64,000 bases of DNA, taken from Haloarcula argentinensis DSM 12282 (lineage in GTDB: Archaea; Halobacteriota; Halobacteria; Halobacteriales; Haloarculaceae). The notes under the pieces were generated by a model. That model saw nothing but the letters and a program-made list of their open reading frames with translations. It had not been told where the DNA came from and made no database searches. Position numbers and translations under genes: made by a program. Positions 34,790 to 42,387 of this stretch are shown here, in pieces (the first letter of the stretch is position 1; every line of letters starts with the position of its first letter). The stretch is from positions 62,001-126,000 of the forward strand of contig AOLX01000014.1 in the NCBI GenBank assembly GCA_000336895.1, given 5' to 3'.

Positions 34790-34985
34790 ACAGGCACCAC
34801 ACTGGTGCCGCACCACCCACCCCCCACCCCCACATTCCTTACCTTTCCACTTCCTGTGAGCCGCCGGTTCCCACACTGGCGGTTTTCGATCTCCGATAGC
34901 CCACAGTCAACTCTCCGGGGTTGCGGTAGTTTTGGGCAGTCAGATGTCTGGCTCGACTGGTGAGTGTGACACACCAGTACCGGCC
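34790..34985 (+). ncRNA. Candidate hairpin-rich non-coding RNA
   Basis: Three stems are visible: GGCACCA/TGGTGCC (34793-34799 with 34803-34809, three-base loop), CCGCC/GGCGG (34861-34865 with 34878-34882) and ACTGGTG/CACCAGT (34956-34962 with 34972-34978). Between the first two is a C-rich, G-poor single strand (about 34811-34855) that could pair with other RNAs. No protein frame of haloarchaeal composition occupies the region. The family is not recognised and the ends are approximate. Confidence 0.35.
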
Positions 34986-35012
34986 GCTACGCTCACGGCG
35001 AATGTCCGAAAA

Positions 35013-35114
35013 TGGAAGGGGCGGGAGTCGAACCACGCGGAGCCCTTTGCGGGGTAACCACCAACCGATTCTGGCATGTTGGTCGGTAGCGCTCTACCAC
35101 TGAGCCACCCTTCC
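35013..35114 (-). tRNA. tRNA-like sequence with extended anticodon-type helix
   Basis: On the reverse strand the 7-bp acceptor stem is perfect (GGAAGGG with CCCTTCC), the D arm is GCTC-AGTGGTA-GAGC, and the T arm has TTCGACT with a bulged T in the stem (GCG(T)GG/CCCGC). In place of a 5-bp anticodon stem there is a continuous 9-bp helix CTACCGACC/GGTTGGTGG with a 14-base loop, then a ~20-base region that can form a CCC-GCAAA-GGG hairpin. No 7-base loop with U33 and a purine at 37 forms on a proper stem. It is either a pseudo-tRNA, an intron-bearing tRNA I cannot resolve, or a distinct tRNA-like RNA. Isotype not assigned. Confidence 0.45.
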
Positions 35115-35327
35115 AAGCTATCCGCAATACGTTCCTGACAACCAAGTAAGTGATGATTGCGGGTGTTTCCGCACTCAACGCTCCCGACGTTCGAGTGCCG
35201 CTTGGCCAGTCGCTGATCTGTGTCTCACCAGCGGTAGCGCCCAGTGTCGGAGCGGTATCCGTCTCTGCGGCCTTTCCTATCGGATACACAACAACTTATT
35301 TTGCGCTGGCTGGCGACACCAGTGGAC

Positions 35328-35648
35328 GTGAGCTACGCGAAAGTCAACTACACCGACGTGGAACCGGTCGCAGATGCAATGCACTTCCTTCGAGACCCGC
35401 TGGACTGTGAGCAGGTCGGCGTTACTGTCTTGGACTGTGATGCCGGCTGGACCGGCAAACCGCACGACCACGCCGATGAGGGTCACGAAGAGGTGTACAT
35501 CCTTGTCGAGGGGACAGCCACTGTCGAGGTTGACGGCGAAGACGTGTCTCTCGAAGCGGGCGACGCAATCAAGCTTCCGCCGGAAGCGGAGCGAACGATC
35601 CACAACGGCGAGACAGAGAGCACGTTCGTCCTCGTCGGTGCACCCTGA
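35328..35648 (+). CDS. Cupin-domain protein
   Basis: The 106-residue protein starts at GTG 35328 (VSYAKVNYTDVEPVADAMHF); another GTG at 35322 is possible. It is a single conserved beta-barrel with metal-binding residues of cupin motif 1 (GKPHDHADEGHEEVYILVEG) and motif 2 (GDAIKLPPEAERTIHNGETESTFVLV). Small cupins bind diverse ligands; none can be named here. A TTATTTTG element upstream is a plausible TATA. It converges with sdhA. Confidence 0.85.
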   Translation: MSYAKVNYTDVEPVADAMHFLRDPLDCEQVGVTVLDCDAGWTGKPHDHADEGHEEVYILVEGTATVEVDGEDVSLEAGDAIKLPPEAERTIHNGETESTFVLVGAP

Positions 35649-35686
35649 AAATCGCAGAAACAGCGTCGCAGGCGGCAGTCAGACCG

Positions 35687-37513
35687 TCAGTACGACCGGA
35701 CCTTCGGCTCGTAGGTCTCTTCGTCGCCTTCGAGGATGACAGGCTTGTAGTACAGCTCCGGCTGTCCCTCGTTCCAGGCCAGCATCGTGTGTTTGATCCA
35801 CTCGTCGTCCTTGCGTTCCTGATGCTCCGCACGCCAGTGTGCGCCACGGAACTCCTCGCGTGCGAGTGCGCCCAGCGTGATTGCCTCGGCAACGTCGAGG
35901 ATGTTGCGGGTCTCGATAGTGTGGATGAGGTCCGTGTTGTAGGTCCGAGATGGGTCCTCGACGGCGACGTTCTCGTACTCCTGGCGCGCCGCTCGGAGGT
36001 CCTGCAGGGCCTTCTCGAGACCCTCCTCAGTTCGGAACACGTTGACGTTCTCGGTCATCGTCTCCTGGACGTCAGCGCGGACTTCGGCGTGGTTGATGCC
36101 GTCGGACTCAATGAGGGTCTCGATGCGCTGGCGTTCCTGCTCGACGGTGCTCTCGAGCACTGCCTTCGGTTCGACAGCGGCCCCGTCGGCGGCGACATCG
36201 TCGCTGCTGGCGTCGATTGCGCCGGGGTCGACTGGCGGCTCTACGTCACCGGGCTCGCTCTTCGCGGAGGGGCCGGTCTGGATCTCGGCGGTCTTCATGT
36301 CCTTGCCGGCGGCGTGATGGCCGGCGCGGGCACCGAACACGAGCAGTTCCGGCAGGGCGTTCCCCCCGAGCCGGTTCGCACCGTGCAGGGAGACACAGGC
36401 GGTCTCGCCGGCGGCGTAGAGGCCGTCGATACACGTCTCGCCGTTCTCGTCGGTTTCGACGCCACCCATGGCGTAGTGCTGGCCGGGCTTGACCGGCATC
36501 GGCTCGTCGAGGCCGTCGACACCCTCGAAGTCCTCCGCGAGGTGGAGAATGTTCTCGAGGCGGTCGAGGATGCGCTCTTCCCCGAGGTGGCGCATGTCGA
36601 GGTCGACGTACTCATCTTCGACACCGCGGCCCTCGTTGACTTCCGTCAGTTCGGCACGGGCGACCACGTCACGGGAGGCCAGTTCCCCCTCGTTGTTGGC
36701 GTAGCCGTGCTCGAACATGAACCGCTCCTCGTTGTCGTTGTAGAGAATACCACCCTCGCCACGGACCCCTTCGGAGATGAGGACGCCTGTGGACGGCAGC
36801 GTCGTCGGGTGGAACTGGATCATCTCCATGTCCTCCATCGGCACGCCGGCGCGGTAGGCCATCGCACAGCCGTCGCCGGTGTTGGCGACGGCGTTCGTGG
36901 TGTGGTCGAAGGCCTGTCCGAGGCCGCCGGTCGCGAGAATCACGCCGTTGTTGGCGCGGAAGCCCTGAATCTCGCCGGACTTGATATCGTAGGCGACACA
37001 GCCGTGACAGACGCGGTCCTCGGGGTCGTCGTGGTCGGTGACCGCGAGCTGGGTCACGTACCACTCGTCGTACACTTCGATGCCGCGCTTGACCGCCTGC
37101 TCGTACATCGTGTGCAGCAGGTGGTGGCCGGTTTCGGCACCTGCGTACGTCGTCCGCGGATAGGAGAGACCGCCGAACGGGCGCTGGGAGACGCGGCCGT
37201 CGTCCTCGCGCGAGAACGGCATCCCCCAGTGCTCGAGCTGGATGACCTCTTCCGGGGCGTCCTTGGCGAAGGTGTCGATGGCAGGGGCGTCGCCGAGGTA
37301 GTCGGACCCTTTCATCGTGTCGTACGCGTGGAGGTCCCAGGAGTCCCCTTCCTGGAGGGCAGCGTTGATTCCCCCCTCCGCGGCACCTGTGTGGCTCCGA
37401 ACCGGATGGAGCTTGGTCACGAGGGCAACGTCTGCACCCTCTTCGTCCGCTGCAATAGCCGCCCTGAGGCCAGCGCCACCCGCGCCGACCACGATAACAT
37501 CGTGTTCGTACAT
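35687..37513 (-). CDS. sdhA: Succinate dehydrogenase flavoprotein subunit
   Basis: The 608-residue catalytic subunit oxidises succinate to fumarate and passes electrons to SdhB. GAGGAGLRAAIAA binds FAD at 10-22, His41 in SHTGAAEGG is the expected covalent FAD attachment site, and the active-site region HPTTLPSTGVLISEGVRGEGGIL is intact, as are HYAMGGVETD and SLHGANRLGGN. A linker after about residue 405 (SAKSEPGDVEPPVDPGAIDASSD) is an unusual acidic insertion. Normally the last gene of sdhCDBA in haloarchaea; here it is 3.1 kb from sdhB. Confidence 0.95.
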   Translation of the reverse strand: MYEHDVIVVGAGGAGLRAAIAADEEGADVALVTKLHPVRSHTGAAEGGINAALQEGDSWDLHAYDTMKGSDYLGDAPAIDTFAKDAPEEVIQLEHWGMPFSREDDGRVSQRPFGGLSYPRTTYAGAETGHHLLHTMYEQAVKRGIEVYDEWYVTQLAVTDHDDPEDRVCHGCVAYDIKSGEIQGFRANNGVILATGGLGQAFDHTTNAVANTGDGCAMAYRAGVPMEDMEMIQFHPTTLPSTGVLISEGVRGEGGILYNDNEERFMFEHGYANNEGELASRDVVARAELTEVNEGRGVEDEYVDLDMRHLGEERILDRLENILHLAEDFEGVDGLDEPMPVKPGQHYAMGGVETDENGETCIDGLYAAGETACVSLHGANRLGGNALPELLVFGARAGHHAAGKDMKTAEIQTGPSAKSEPGDVEPPVDPGAIDASSDDVAADGAAVEPKAVLESTVEQERQRIETLIESDGINHAEVRADVQETMTENVNVFRTEEGLEKALQDLRAARQEYENVAVEDPSRTYNTDLIHTIETRNILDVAEAITLGALAREEFRGAHWRAEHQERKDDEWIKHTMLAWNEGQPELYYKPVILEGDEETYEPKVRSY

Positions 37514-37760
37514 TGTGAGAGTGTCTCTTGGCGTGGTTTCGGCTTAGGATTAGCCAAACTTAAGCCTCCCTGTTGCGTTACTGAGTGCGACGCCAGTAGC
37601 GGGATCTATCCGTTCCTGACATAGGGCCCTACTGTCACTCAAGGTGAATTTTTGACCTATCCGATGGAATTATATCACACGCTGTGAATACTTAGGAACC
37701 AACTACTGATACTAGACCCACCGGATAGTGTCACTACGGGCCCGACCCGTTCCCACCCTG

Positions 37761-39110
37761 ATGCCAGACCAGTATCTCACGTCAACTGATGACTTCGAAG
37801 CGGTGTTAGCAGAGGCACCCTCAGTACTGACGGTCACTGATGGCGAATTGATAATACGGTTCGTGAGCCCAGCAATCGAACGGGTATTGGGGTATGATAT
37901 GGAGTCGCTCGTCGGCACCAACTGGCTTGACCTCGTCCACCCAGAGGACGCGGAGCGGGTCCGGGCAACACTGGCGGGCGAACGGGAAGACGACGGGACG
38001 GAGTACCGGTTTCGGAACGCCGATGGTGACTGGGCCTGGCTCGAAACCATCGTCTCAGCGGATACCGAGACGGACCGCGATTGCCGGGTGTTCACCTCCC
38101 GTGATGTCAGCGACCGGCCGCGCTTCGAGGCCCGGTTCCACCAGTTCGTCACACACACCTCCGACGTACTCACCGTGTTCGACGAGCAGGGCAGCGTCGA
38201 GTATATCAGCCCATCCGTGGAACGCGTCCTCGGCTACCAGCAAGACGAGATGGAGGACTCGGACCTCTTCGAGTACGTGCATCCGGACGACCTCTCGACC
38301 GCACTCACCGAGTTCGGCCGGATGATAGACGATCCGGGGTACGTCGCTGTCATCGAGCACCGGTACCGCCACGCAGATGGCGACTGGATCTGGGCGGAGT
38401 CCCGCGGCCAGCAGGTCGCGAGCGGCCCACTGGAAGACCATGTCGTCGTGACGACCCGCGATATCTCCGAGCGGAAACAGCGCGAGCAAGAACTCAAGCG
38501 ACAGAACCAGCGCCTCGAGCGGTTCTCGGACGCGATTAGTCACGACCTACGGAACCCGCTGGACGTTCTCGACGGCTCGCTCGAACTCGCACGCGAGACA
38601 GACGAGGACGCACACTTCGAGCGGGCCGAGCGGAGCATCGATCGGATGTACACACTCATCGACGACCTGCTCGTGCTCGCCAAACAGGGCGTTGATCCGG
38701 CGGAAACCGAGATAGTCGATCTTAATACCCTTTCACAGCGGGCCTGGTCGATGGTCGACACCCAGGACGCAACGCTTGAAATCCACGCCGACGATAGCAT
38801 CAAGGCCGACGAAGGTGCGATGTTGGAATTACTGGAGAACCTCTTTCGGAACGCTATCGAACACGGCGGCGACGACGTGACCGTCACTGTCGGGACGGAA
38901 TCGTGGGGGTTCTATGTCACGGACGACGGGGCGGGCTTTCACGACGGTACCGCGGACCTATTCAAACCCGGCTACTCGACGGCCGATGACGGAACCGGGT
39001 TCGGGCTCTGCATCGTCGAACAGATCGTCGACGCACACAACTGGGAAGTCATTGCGACCGACAGCGAAAGCGGCGGCGCCCGCTTCGAGTTCATTTGTCG
39101 GAACTCCTGA
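37761..39110 (+). CDS. PAS-PAS sensor histidine kinase
   Basis: The 449-residue protein starts at ATG 37761; an in-frame GTG at 37728 is less likely. Two PAS domains (about 10-120, 130-245), the first with EYRFRNADGDWAWLETI, are followed by HisKA with phosphoacceptor His261 in SHDLRNPLDV and HATPase with NLFRNAIEHGG, VTDDGAGFHDG and DGTGFGLCIV. It has no membrane span, so is cytoplasmic. It sits in the segment that separates sdhA from sdhB. No response regulator is adjacent. Confidence 0.9.
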   Translation: MPDQYLTSTDDFEAVLAEAPSVLTVTDGELIIRFVSPAIERVLGYDMESLVGTNWLDLVHPEDAERVRATLAGEREDDGTEYRFRNADGDWAWLETIVSADTETDRDCRVFTSRDVSDRPRFEARFHQFVTHTSDVLTVFDEQGSVEYISPSVERVLGYQQDEMEDSDLFEYVHPDDLSTALTEFGRMIDDPGYVAVIEHRYRHADGDWIWAESRGQQVASGPLEDHVVVTTRDISERKQREQELKRQNQRLERFSDAISHDLRNPLDVLDGSLELARETDEDAHFERAERSIDRMYTLIDDLLVLAKQGVDPAETEIVDLNTLSQRAWSMVDTQDATLEIHADDSIKADEGAMLELLENLFRNAIEHGGDDVTVTVGTESWGFYVTDDGAGFHDGTADLFKPGYSTADDGTGFGLCIVEQIVDAHNWEVIATDSESGGARFEFICRNS

Positions 39111-39189
39111 CCGTTGCGGGGCGCTTGCGCTTTGCCGCGACAGACTGCCCGCAGTCCCTTTGCTCCGGTCCGCTGTAAGCCTACAGAGT

Positions 39190-39451
39190 ATGAAACTCTG
39201 TACCTTCGGCCCCGGCGGTATTGGCGGCTATTTCGGCCCACGACTCGCTGACGCGGGCCACGAAGTCCACCTCATTGCGAGAGGCGACCACATAGCTGCA
39301 CTCCAAACTGATGGGCTGCAGGTCGAGAGCATCCACGGCGATATGGCGGTTGATCTCCGGCGGCCGATGACCCGGGTGAGGCCGGGTTGATGCGCCGATG
39401 AACAAGGTCGTGACAGCGATTCTCGCGCTGGCGACGGCCAGACGGGAGTAA
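39190..39451 (+). pseudogene. panE: 2-dehydropantoate 2-reductase remnant with internal deletion
   Basis: From ATG 39190 the frame reads MKLCTFGPGGIGGYFGPRLADAGHEVHLIARGDHIAALQTDGLQVESIHGD, the Rossmann N terminus of ketopantoate reductase, but stops at 39388-39390 after 66 residues instead of ~300. Immediately beyond, in another frame, the sequence gives GVDAPMNKVVTAILALATARRE to a TAA at 39451, which matches the family's C terminus (the P-x-N-x-V-T-A-L helix). The middle ~200 codons are missing, so this is a deletion pseudogene. Short direct repeats CCGATGA flank the junction. Confidence 0.78.
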
Positions 39452-39527
39452 CGGGCGAGCCCGACCACGACAGTACAGAGTGGGGAACGGACGCACCACG
39501 CCGTCATCGTTGTCGGACTGTGCAACT

Positions 39528-40367
39528 TTACATTATATCCGCCGACTGGAACCGAATGTAGCCGAACCCGAGTGATAGAACGAGCCAGCCTCCAAGAATG
39601 GCGAACCCGGCCCACTTCGGAGGATAGAATGAAGCCGATACTGGGTAGGACATTATTTCGTCGAACGTGGGGATTATGGCTCGTGCCGCGTAGCCGACTG
39701 CCGCAGTCGGGTTGAGAGCGTGGACGACAATCAGCCACGGAGGTGCACCGGAATCTGGGGGCGTGTAGCCGACAGTGATGACCTGCAGAATAGCCGTTAC
39801 AACGTCCCATCCGAGCTGAAAGAGGATGTAAAGTCCCCCCGCACCAATAACCGCCATGTACTGAGACTTCAGTATCGACGAGAAGCCGATACCAATTGCG
39901 ACATAGACCGCACCGTAGAAGACCGTCAAGATGGTGTAGAGCACGAATTTGACGGCCGCAAATGACTCGTAGGTGAACAGTGCGAAGACAGCGACGACAA
40001 AATAGCCGCTGAGGATAGCGATAGTCAAAACGGCACACCGGCCGATGAACTTCCCGAGAATAACGTCACGGCGCGAGTTCGGCAGGCCGAGCAGGAGCTT
40101 GATGCTCCCGCTGTCACGCTCACCGGCGATAGCGGCATAGGAGATGGCTAACCCCAGCAGTGGGACAAAGAAACTCATCGGCTGACCCATACTGTTGAGC
40201 AGCGCCAGCGTGCTGGTCGGGACATCGCTCGCTGAAGCTGTCAGCGGGACGTGCTGAATCGCCGCCCAGAATCCGGCGACGAGGACGAACAACAGAGTGG
40301 TAGCGAGGAACGTTCCTGAGCGGATTGCGTCGTTGAAATCTTTCCTGATGACCGCAGGGAGAGACAT
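39528..40367 (-). CDS. ABC-2 type transporter permease without ATPase partner
   Basis: The 279-residue protein starts at ATG 40367 (MSLPAVIRKDFNDAIRSG), with an upstream alternative at 40421. It has six hydrophobic stretches (TFLATTLLFVLVAGFWAA, MSFFVPLLGLAISYAAI, CAVLTIAILSGYFVVAVFALF, FVLYTILTVFYGAVYVAIGIGFSSI, MAVIGAGGLYILFQLG and a final FAILGGWLVLSLGFGYIRF) and the ERDSGSIKLLLGLPNSRRDVILGKF segment of ABC-2 permeases of the NosY type. No ABC ATPase gene is adjacent, so it may be an orphan or remnant. Codon use looks less GC-biased than its neighbours. Confidence 0.85.
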   Translation of the reverse strand: MSLPAVIRKDFNDAIRSGTFLATTLLFVLVAGFWAAIQHVPLTASASDVPTSTLALLNSMGQPMSFFVPLLGLAISYAAIAGERDSGSIKLLLGLPNSRRDVILGKFIGRCAVLTIAILSGYFVVAVFALFTYESFAAVKFVLYTILTVFYGAVYVAIGIGFSSILKSQYMAVIGAGGLYILFQLGWDVVTAILQVITVGYTPPDSGAPPWLIVVHALNPTAAVGYAARAIIPTFDEIMSYPVSASFYPPKWAGFAILGGWLVLSLGFGYIRFQSADIM

Positions 40368-40483
40368 TTGTTGAGTAGTTGTCCAGAGATGCCAATAAAT
40401 CTTGATAGCTCCTGAACGCACTCTGGGCCCATGTCCCTATAGTGACTGTCTCAGGCTACCCTGGGTCACAGCAGGAGCAGCGC

Positions 40484-40515
40484 GGAAGCCCACGACTTTC
40501 GTCGTGGGAGGAAGC
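40484..40515. mobile_element. Terminal hairpin like that of IS200/IS605-type elements
   Basis: CCCACGAC (40489-40496), a four-base TTTC loop and GTCGTGGG (40501-40508) form a perfect 8-bp hairpin inside GGAAGCCCACGACTTTCG and GTCGTGGGAGGAAGCG. Haloarchaeal IS200/IS605 and IS1341-type elements have ends of this form. No TnpA or TnpB frame is nearby, so only an end or a solo remnant remains. Could also be a simple transcription terminator, though a perfect flanking GGA-G pattern favours an IS end. Confidence 0.5.
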
Positions 40516-40612
40516 GCGTACGCTTTTGAAACAACTGACCAATGACAGGTGGCGACAGACGCAGCGTACCTGACGACCAGCGGCGTTCTGCAGAAGGAAT
40601 ACTACCCCGAAT

Positions 40613-41500
40613 TCACCAGAACTTGAGGTTGTTCTTGACCGCTTCCCGCTTCAGTTCTTGGATGTGCTCGGTCAGCGGGATGTCTTTCGGACACACTTCG
40701 GTACAGGAGAACTGGGTCTGGCAGCGCCAGACGCCGTGTTCCTGTTCGATGATGCGGAGGCGCTCCTGCTTGCGGTTCTCGCCCTCGCGTTCGTCCATCG
40801 CGAAGCGGTACGCCTTGTTGATGGCGGCAGGGCCGAGGTACTCGTTGTCGCCGGCGGCGATGTTACACGAGGACATACATGCGCCACACCAGATACACCG
40901 CGTGGACATCTTGACCTTCTCGCGGTTCTCCCGGGTCTGGCGCTGCTCTTCGAGCTTGTCGTCCGGCGTCTCGTCGGCGTCGAAGTACGGCTCGACGGCT
41001 TCCATCTGGTCGTAGAAGTGCTCCATGTCGACGACGAGGTCCTTCACCACTTCCTGGTGGGGCAGCGGCTCGATACGGACCGGGTCCTCAAGCTCGGAGA
41101 TCTGCGTCTTGCAGCCGAGGCGCTGTCGTCCGTTGACAAACAGAGCGTCTGACCCACAGACAGCCTGTCGACAGGAGTGTCGGAAGGTCAGCGAGGAGTC
41201 GTAGTGATCGCGTGCGTAGATGAGGGCATCGAGGATGGTCATGCCCTTGTGGAACGGAACGCGGAAGTCGTCGAAGCGTGGTTCCTGCTTCCCCTCGACT
41301 TCGGGGTCGTAGCGGAACACCTTCAGCGTGATCGTGTCTTCGTCGTCGAGCGTCTCCTCTTCGACTTCCCGCTGGGCCTGCTCCTGTGCCTGTCGTTCGT
41401 CTCGCTGTGCGCGCCGACGGTCACCCGGGGATTCGACTTCGGGCTCTGTTTCCTCGTCGGCTTCCGTCTCGGTTTCCTGTTGTTCGATTTGCGTACTCAT
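40613..41500 (-). CDS. sdhB: Succinate dehydrogenase iron-sulfur subunit
   Basis: The 295-residue protein carries electrons from FAD to the quinone site. It has the 2Fe-2S cluster region (CRQAVCGSD...LGC), then CIWCGACMSSC and CQTQFSCTEVCP for the 4Fe-4S and 3Fe-4S clusters. The first ~60 residues are an acidic, Gln/Glu-rich extension (ETETEADEETEPEVESP) not found in bacterial SdhB. Located three bases after the sdhD stop; normally followed by sdhA, here followed by the inserted segment. Confidence 0.94.
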   Translation of the reverse strand: MSTQIEQQETETEADEETEPEVESPGDRRRAQRDERQAQEQAQREVEEETLDDEDTITLKVFRYDPEVEGKQEPRFDDFRVPFHKGMTILDALIYARDHYDSSLTFRHSCRQAVCGSDALFVNGRQRLGCKTQISELEDPVRIEPLPHQEVVKDLVVDMEHFYDQMEAVEPYFDADETPDDKLEEQRQTRENREKVKMSTRCIWCGACMSSCNIAAGDNEYLGPAAINKAYRFAMDEREGENRKQERLRIIEQEHGVWRCQTQFSCTEVCPKDIPLTEHIQELKREAVKNNLKFW

Positions 41501-41503
41501 AGT

Positions 41504-41869
41504 TCAGACGAGGGTCGTCATGGCCAGCGACACGCGGGTCCCCTGCACGACGAGCAGGAGGCCGGCGATGCCAAGCATGTATTTGACTGCGTTTTTCTGG
41601 GAACCGGTGAGTCCCTGATTGACCAGCGCGTTGTACACACCGTTGACGCCGTGGAACGTCGCGGTGACGAGGAACAGCCACATCGTTGCGAAGTAGCTGA
41701 CCTGACTCATCCGGGCCTGCGTGCCGAGGAACGTGATGTCAGAGGCGTGGTTCACGAAGTGCAACAGCATGAAGTGGAACGCGAGCACGCCGATGAGGAA
41801 CACTGCTGTCAGCCGCTGGAACAGCCAGCGACGCCCGCCGCGGTCGAAAGAGGAGTAGTGCTGGGCCAT
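41504..41869 (-). CDS. sdhD: Succinate dehydrogenase membrane anchor subunit
   Basis: The 121-residue membrane anchor has three hydrophobic helices (LTAVFLIGVLAFHFMLLHFV, VSYFATMWLFLVTATFHGVNGVYNALV, AVKYMLGIAGLLLVVQGTRVSLAM). His in FHFMLLHF and FHGVNG are candidate heme or quinone ligands. Its start codon overlaps the sdhC stop by one base (TAATG) and it is followed closely by sdhB. Confidence 0.9.
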   Translation of the reverse strand: MAQHYSSFDRGGRRWLFQRLTAVFLIGVLAFHFMLLHFVNHASDITFLGTQARMSQVSYFATMWLFLVTATFHGVNGVYNALVNQGLTGSQKNAVKYMLGIAGLLLVVQGTRVSLAMTTLV

Positions 41870-42288
41870 TAGACTAGCTTCCCCCCGAGGAACGTCGGCA
41901 CGCTGGCCACGACGATAGCGCCGGTCAGCAGCAGCGACGCATAGAAGCTCTTGTCCTGCGATTCCAGCCCCACACCGAGATCAACCATCAGCAGCCGAAT
42001 CCCGTTGAGGATGTGGAAGACGGCGACGGCCAGCAGACCGACTTCAAGGAACCGGACGATCAGCAGCGATTCGAGGCCGCTGAGCGTGCTGGTGTAGAGG
42101 TCGCTGCCTGCCTGCGCGCTCGCCGGATCGACGCCGACCGAAGTGCTCAGCACCGCGATGTGGGTGAACAGGTAGCCCACGAGAACCCAGCCGGTGAACT
42201 TGTGGAAGATCCAGGCCCACATCCCGGCCGTGAACTCCCGCCACCGTCCGAAGTCCTCGACGGTGCCGCGATTGTAAGACTGACTCAT
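41869..42288 (-). CDS. sdhC: Succinate dehydrogenase cytochrome b556-type subunit
   Basis: The 139-residue membrane anchor has three spans ([68 protein letters not shown]). The HKFTGW and FHILNGIR motifs, with heme-ligand His, are characteristic of SdhC. First gene of the sdhC-sdhD-sdhB cluster, with its promoter region at 42289-42370. Confidence 0.9.
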   Translation of the reverse strand: MSQSYNRGTVEDFGRWREFTAGMWAWIFHKFTGWVLVGYLFTHIAVLSTSVGVDPASAQAGSDLYTSTLSGLESLLIVRFLEVGLLAVAVFHILNGIRLLMVDLGVGLESQDKSFYASLLLTGAIVVASVPTFLGGKLV

Positions 42289-42387
42289 ACACTGGGGGGT
42301 TAGTCCGGGGACAGATAGTAGTTTCTACAACGGACGCGTATGGCCGGAATCCCGCCCGAAGACGTTCGTCAATTGACTACTCCGCAG

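Noticed and set aside
34790..34985. Possible SRP RNA or RNase P RNA
   Set aside because: The universally conserved sequences of those RNAs are not present.
35013..35114. Assigning a tRNA isotype (Gly GCC, Trp CCA, Cys GCA) to the tRNA-like sequence
   Set aside because: Only one triplet has U before and A after it (GCC), but its flanks do not form a 5-bp stem, and neither CCA nor GCA sits in a valid loop.
35789..37624. A long open frame on the strand opposite sdhA (611 codons)
   Set aside because: It is a shadow of the high-GC sdhA codon pattern; its translation has no recognisable family, no proper start context, and sdhA is certain.
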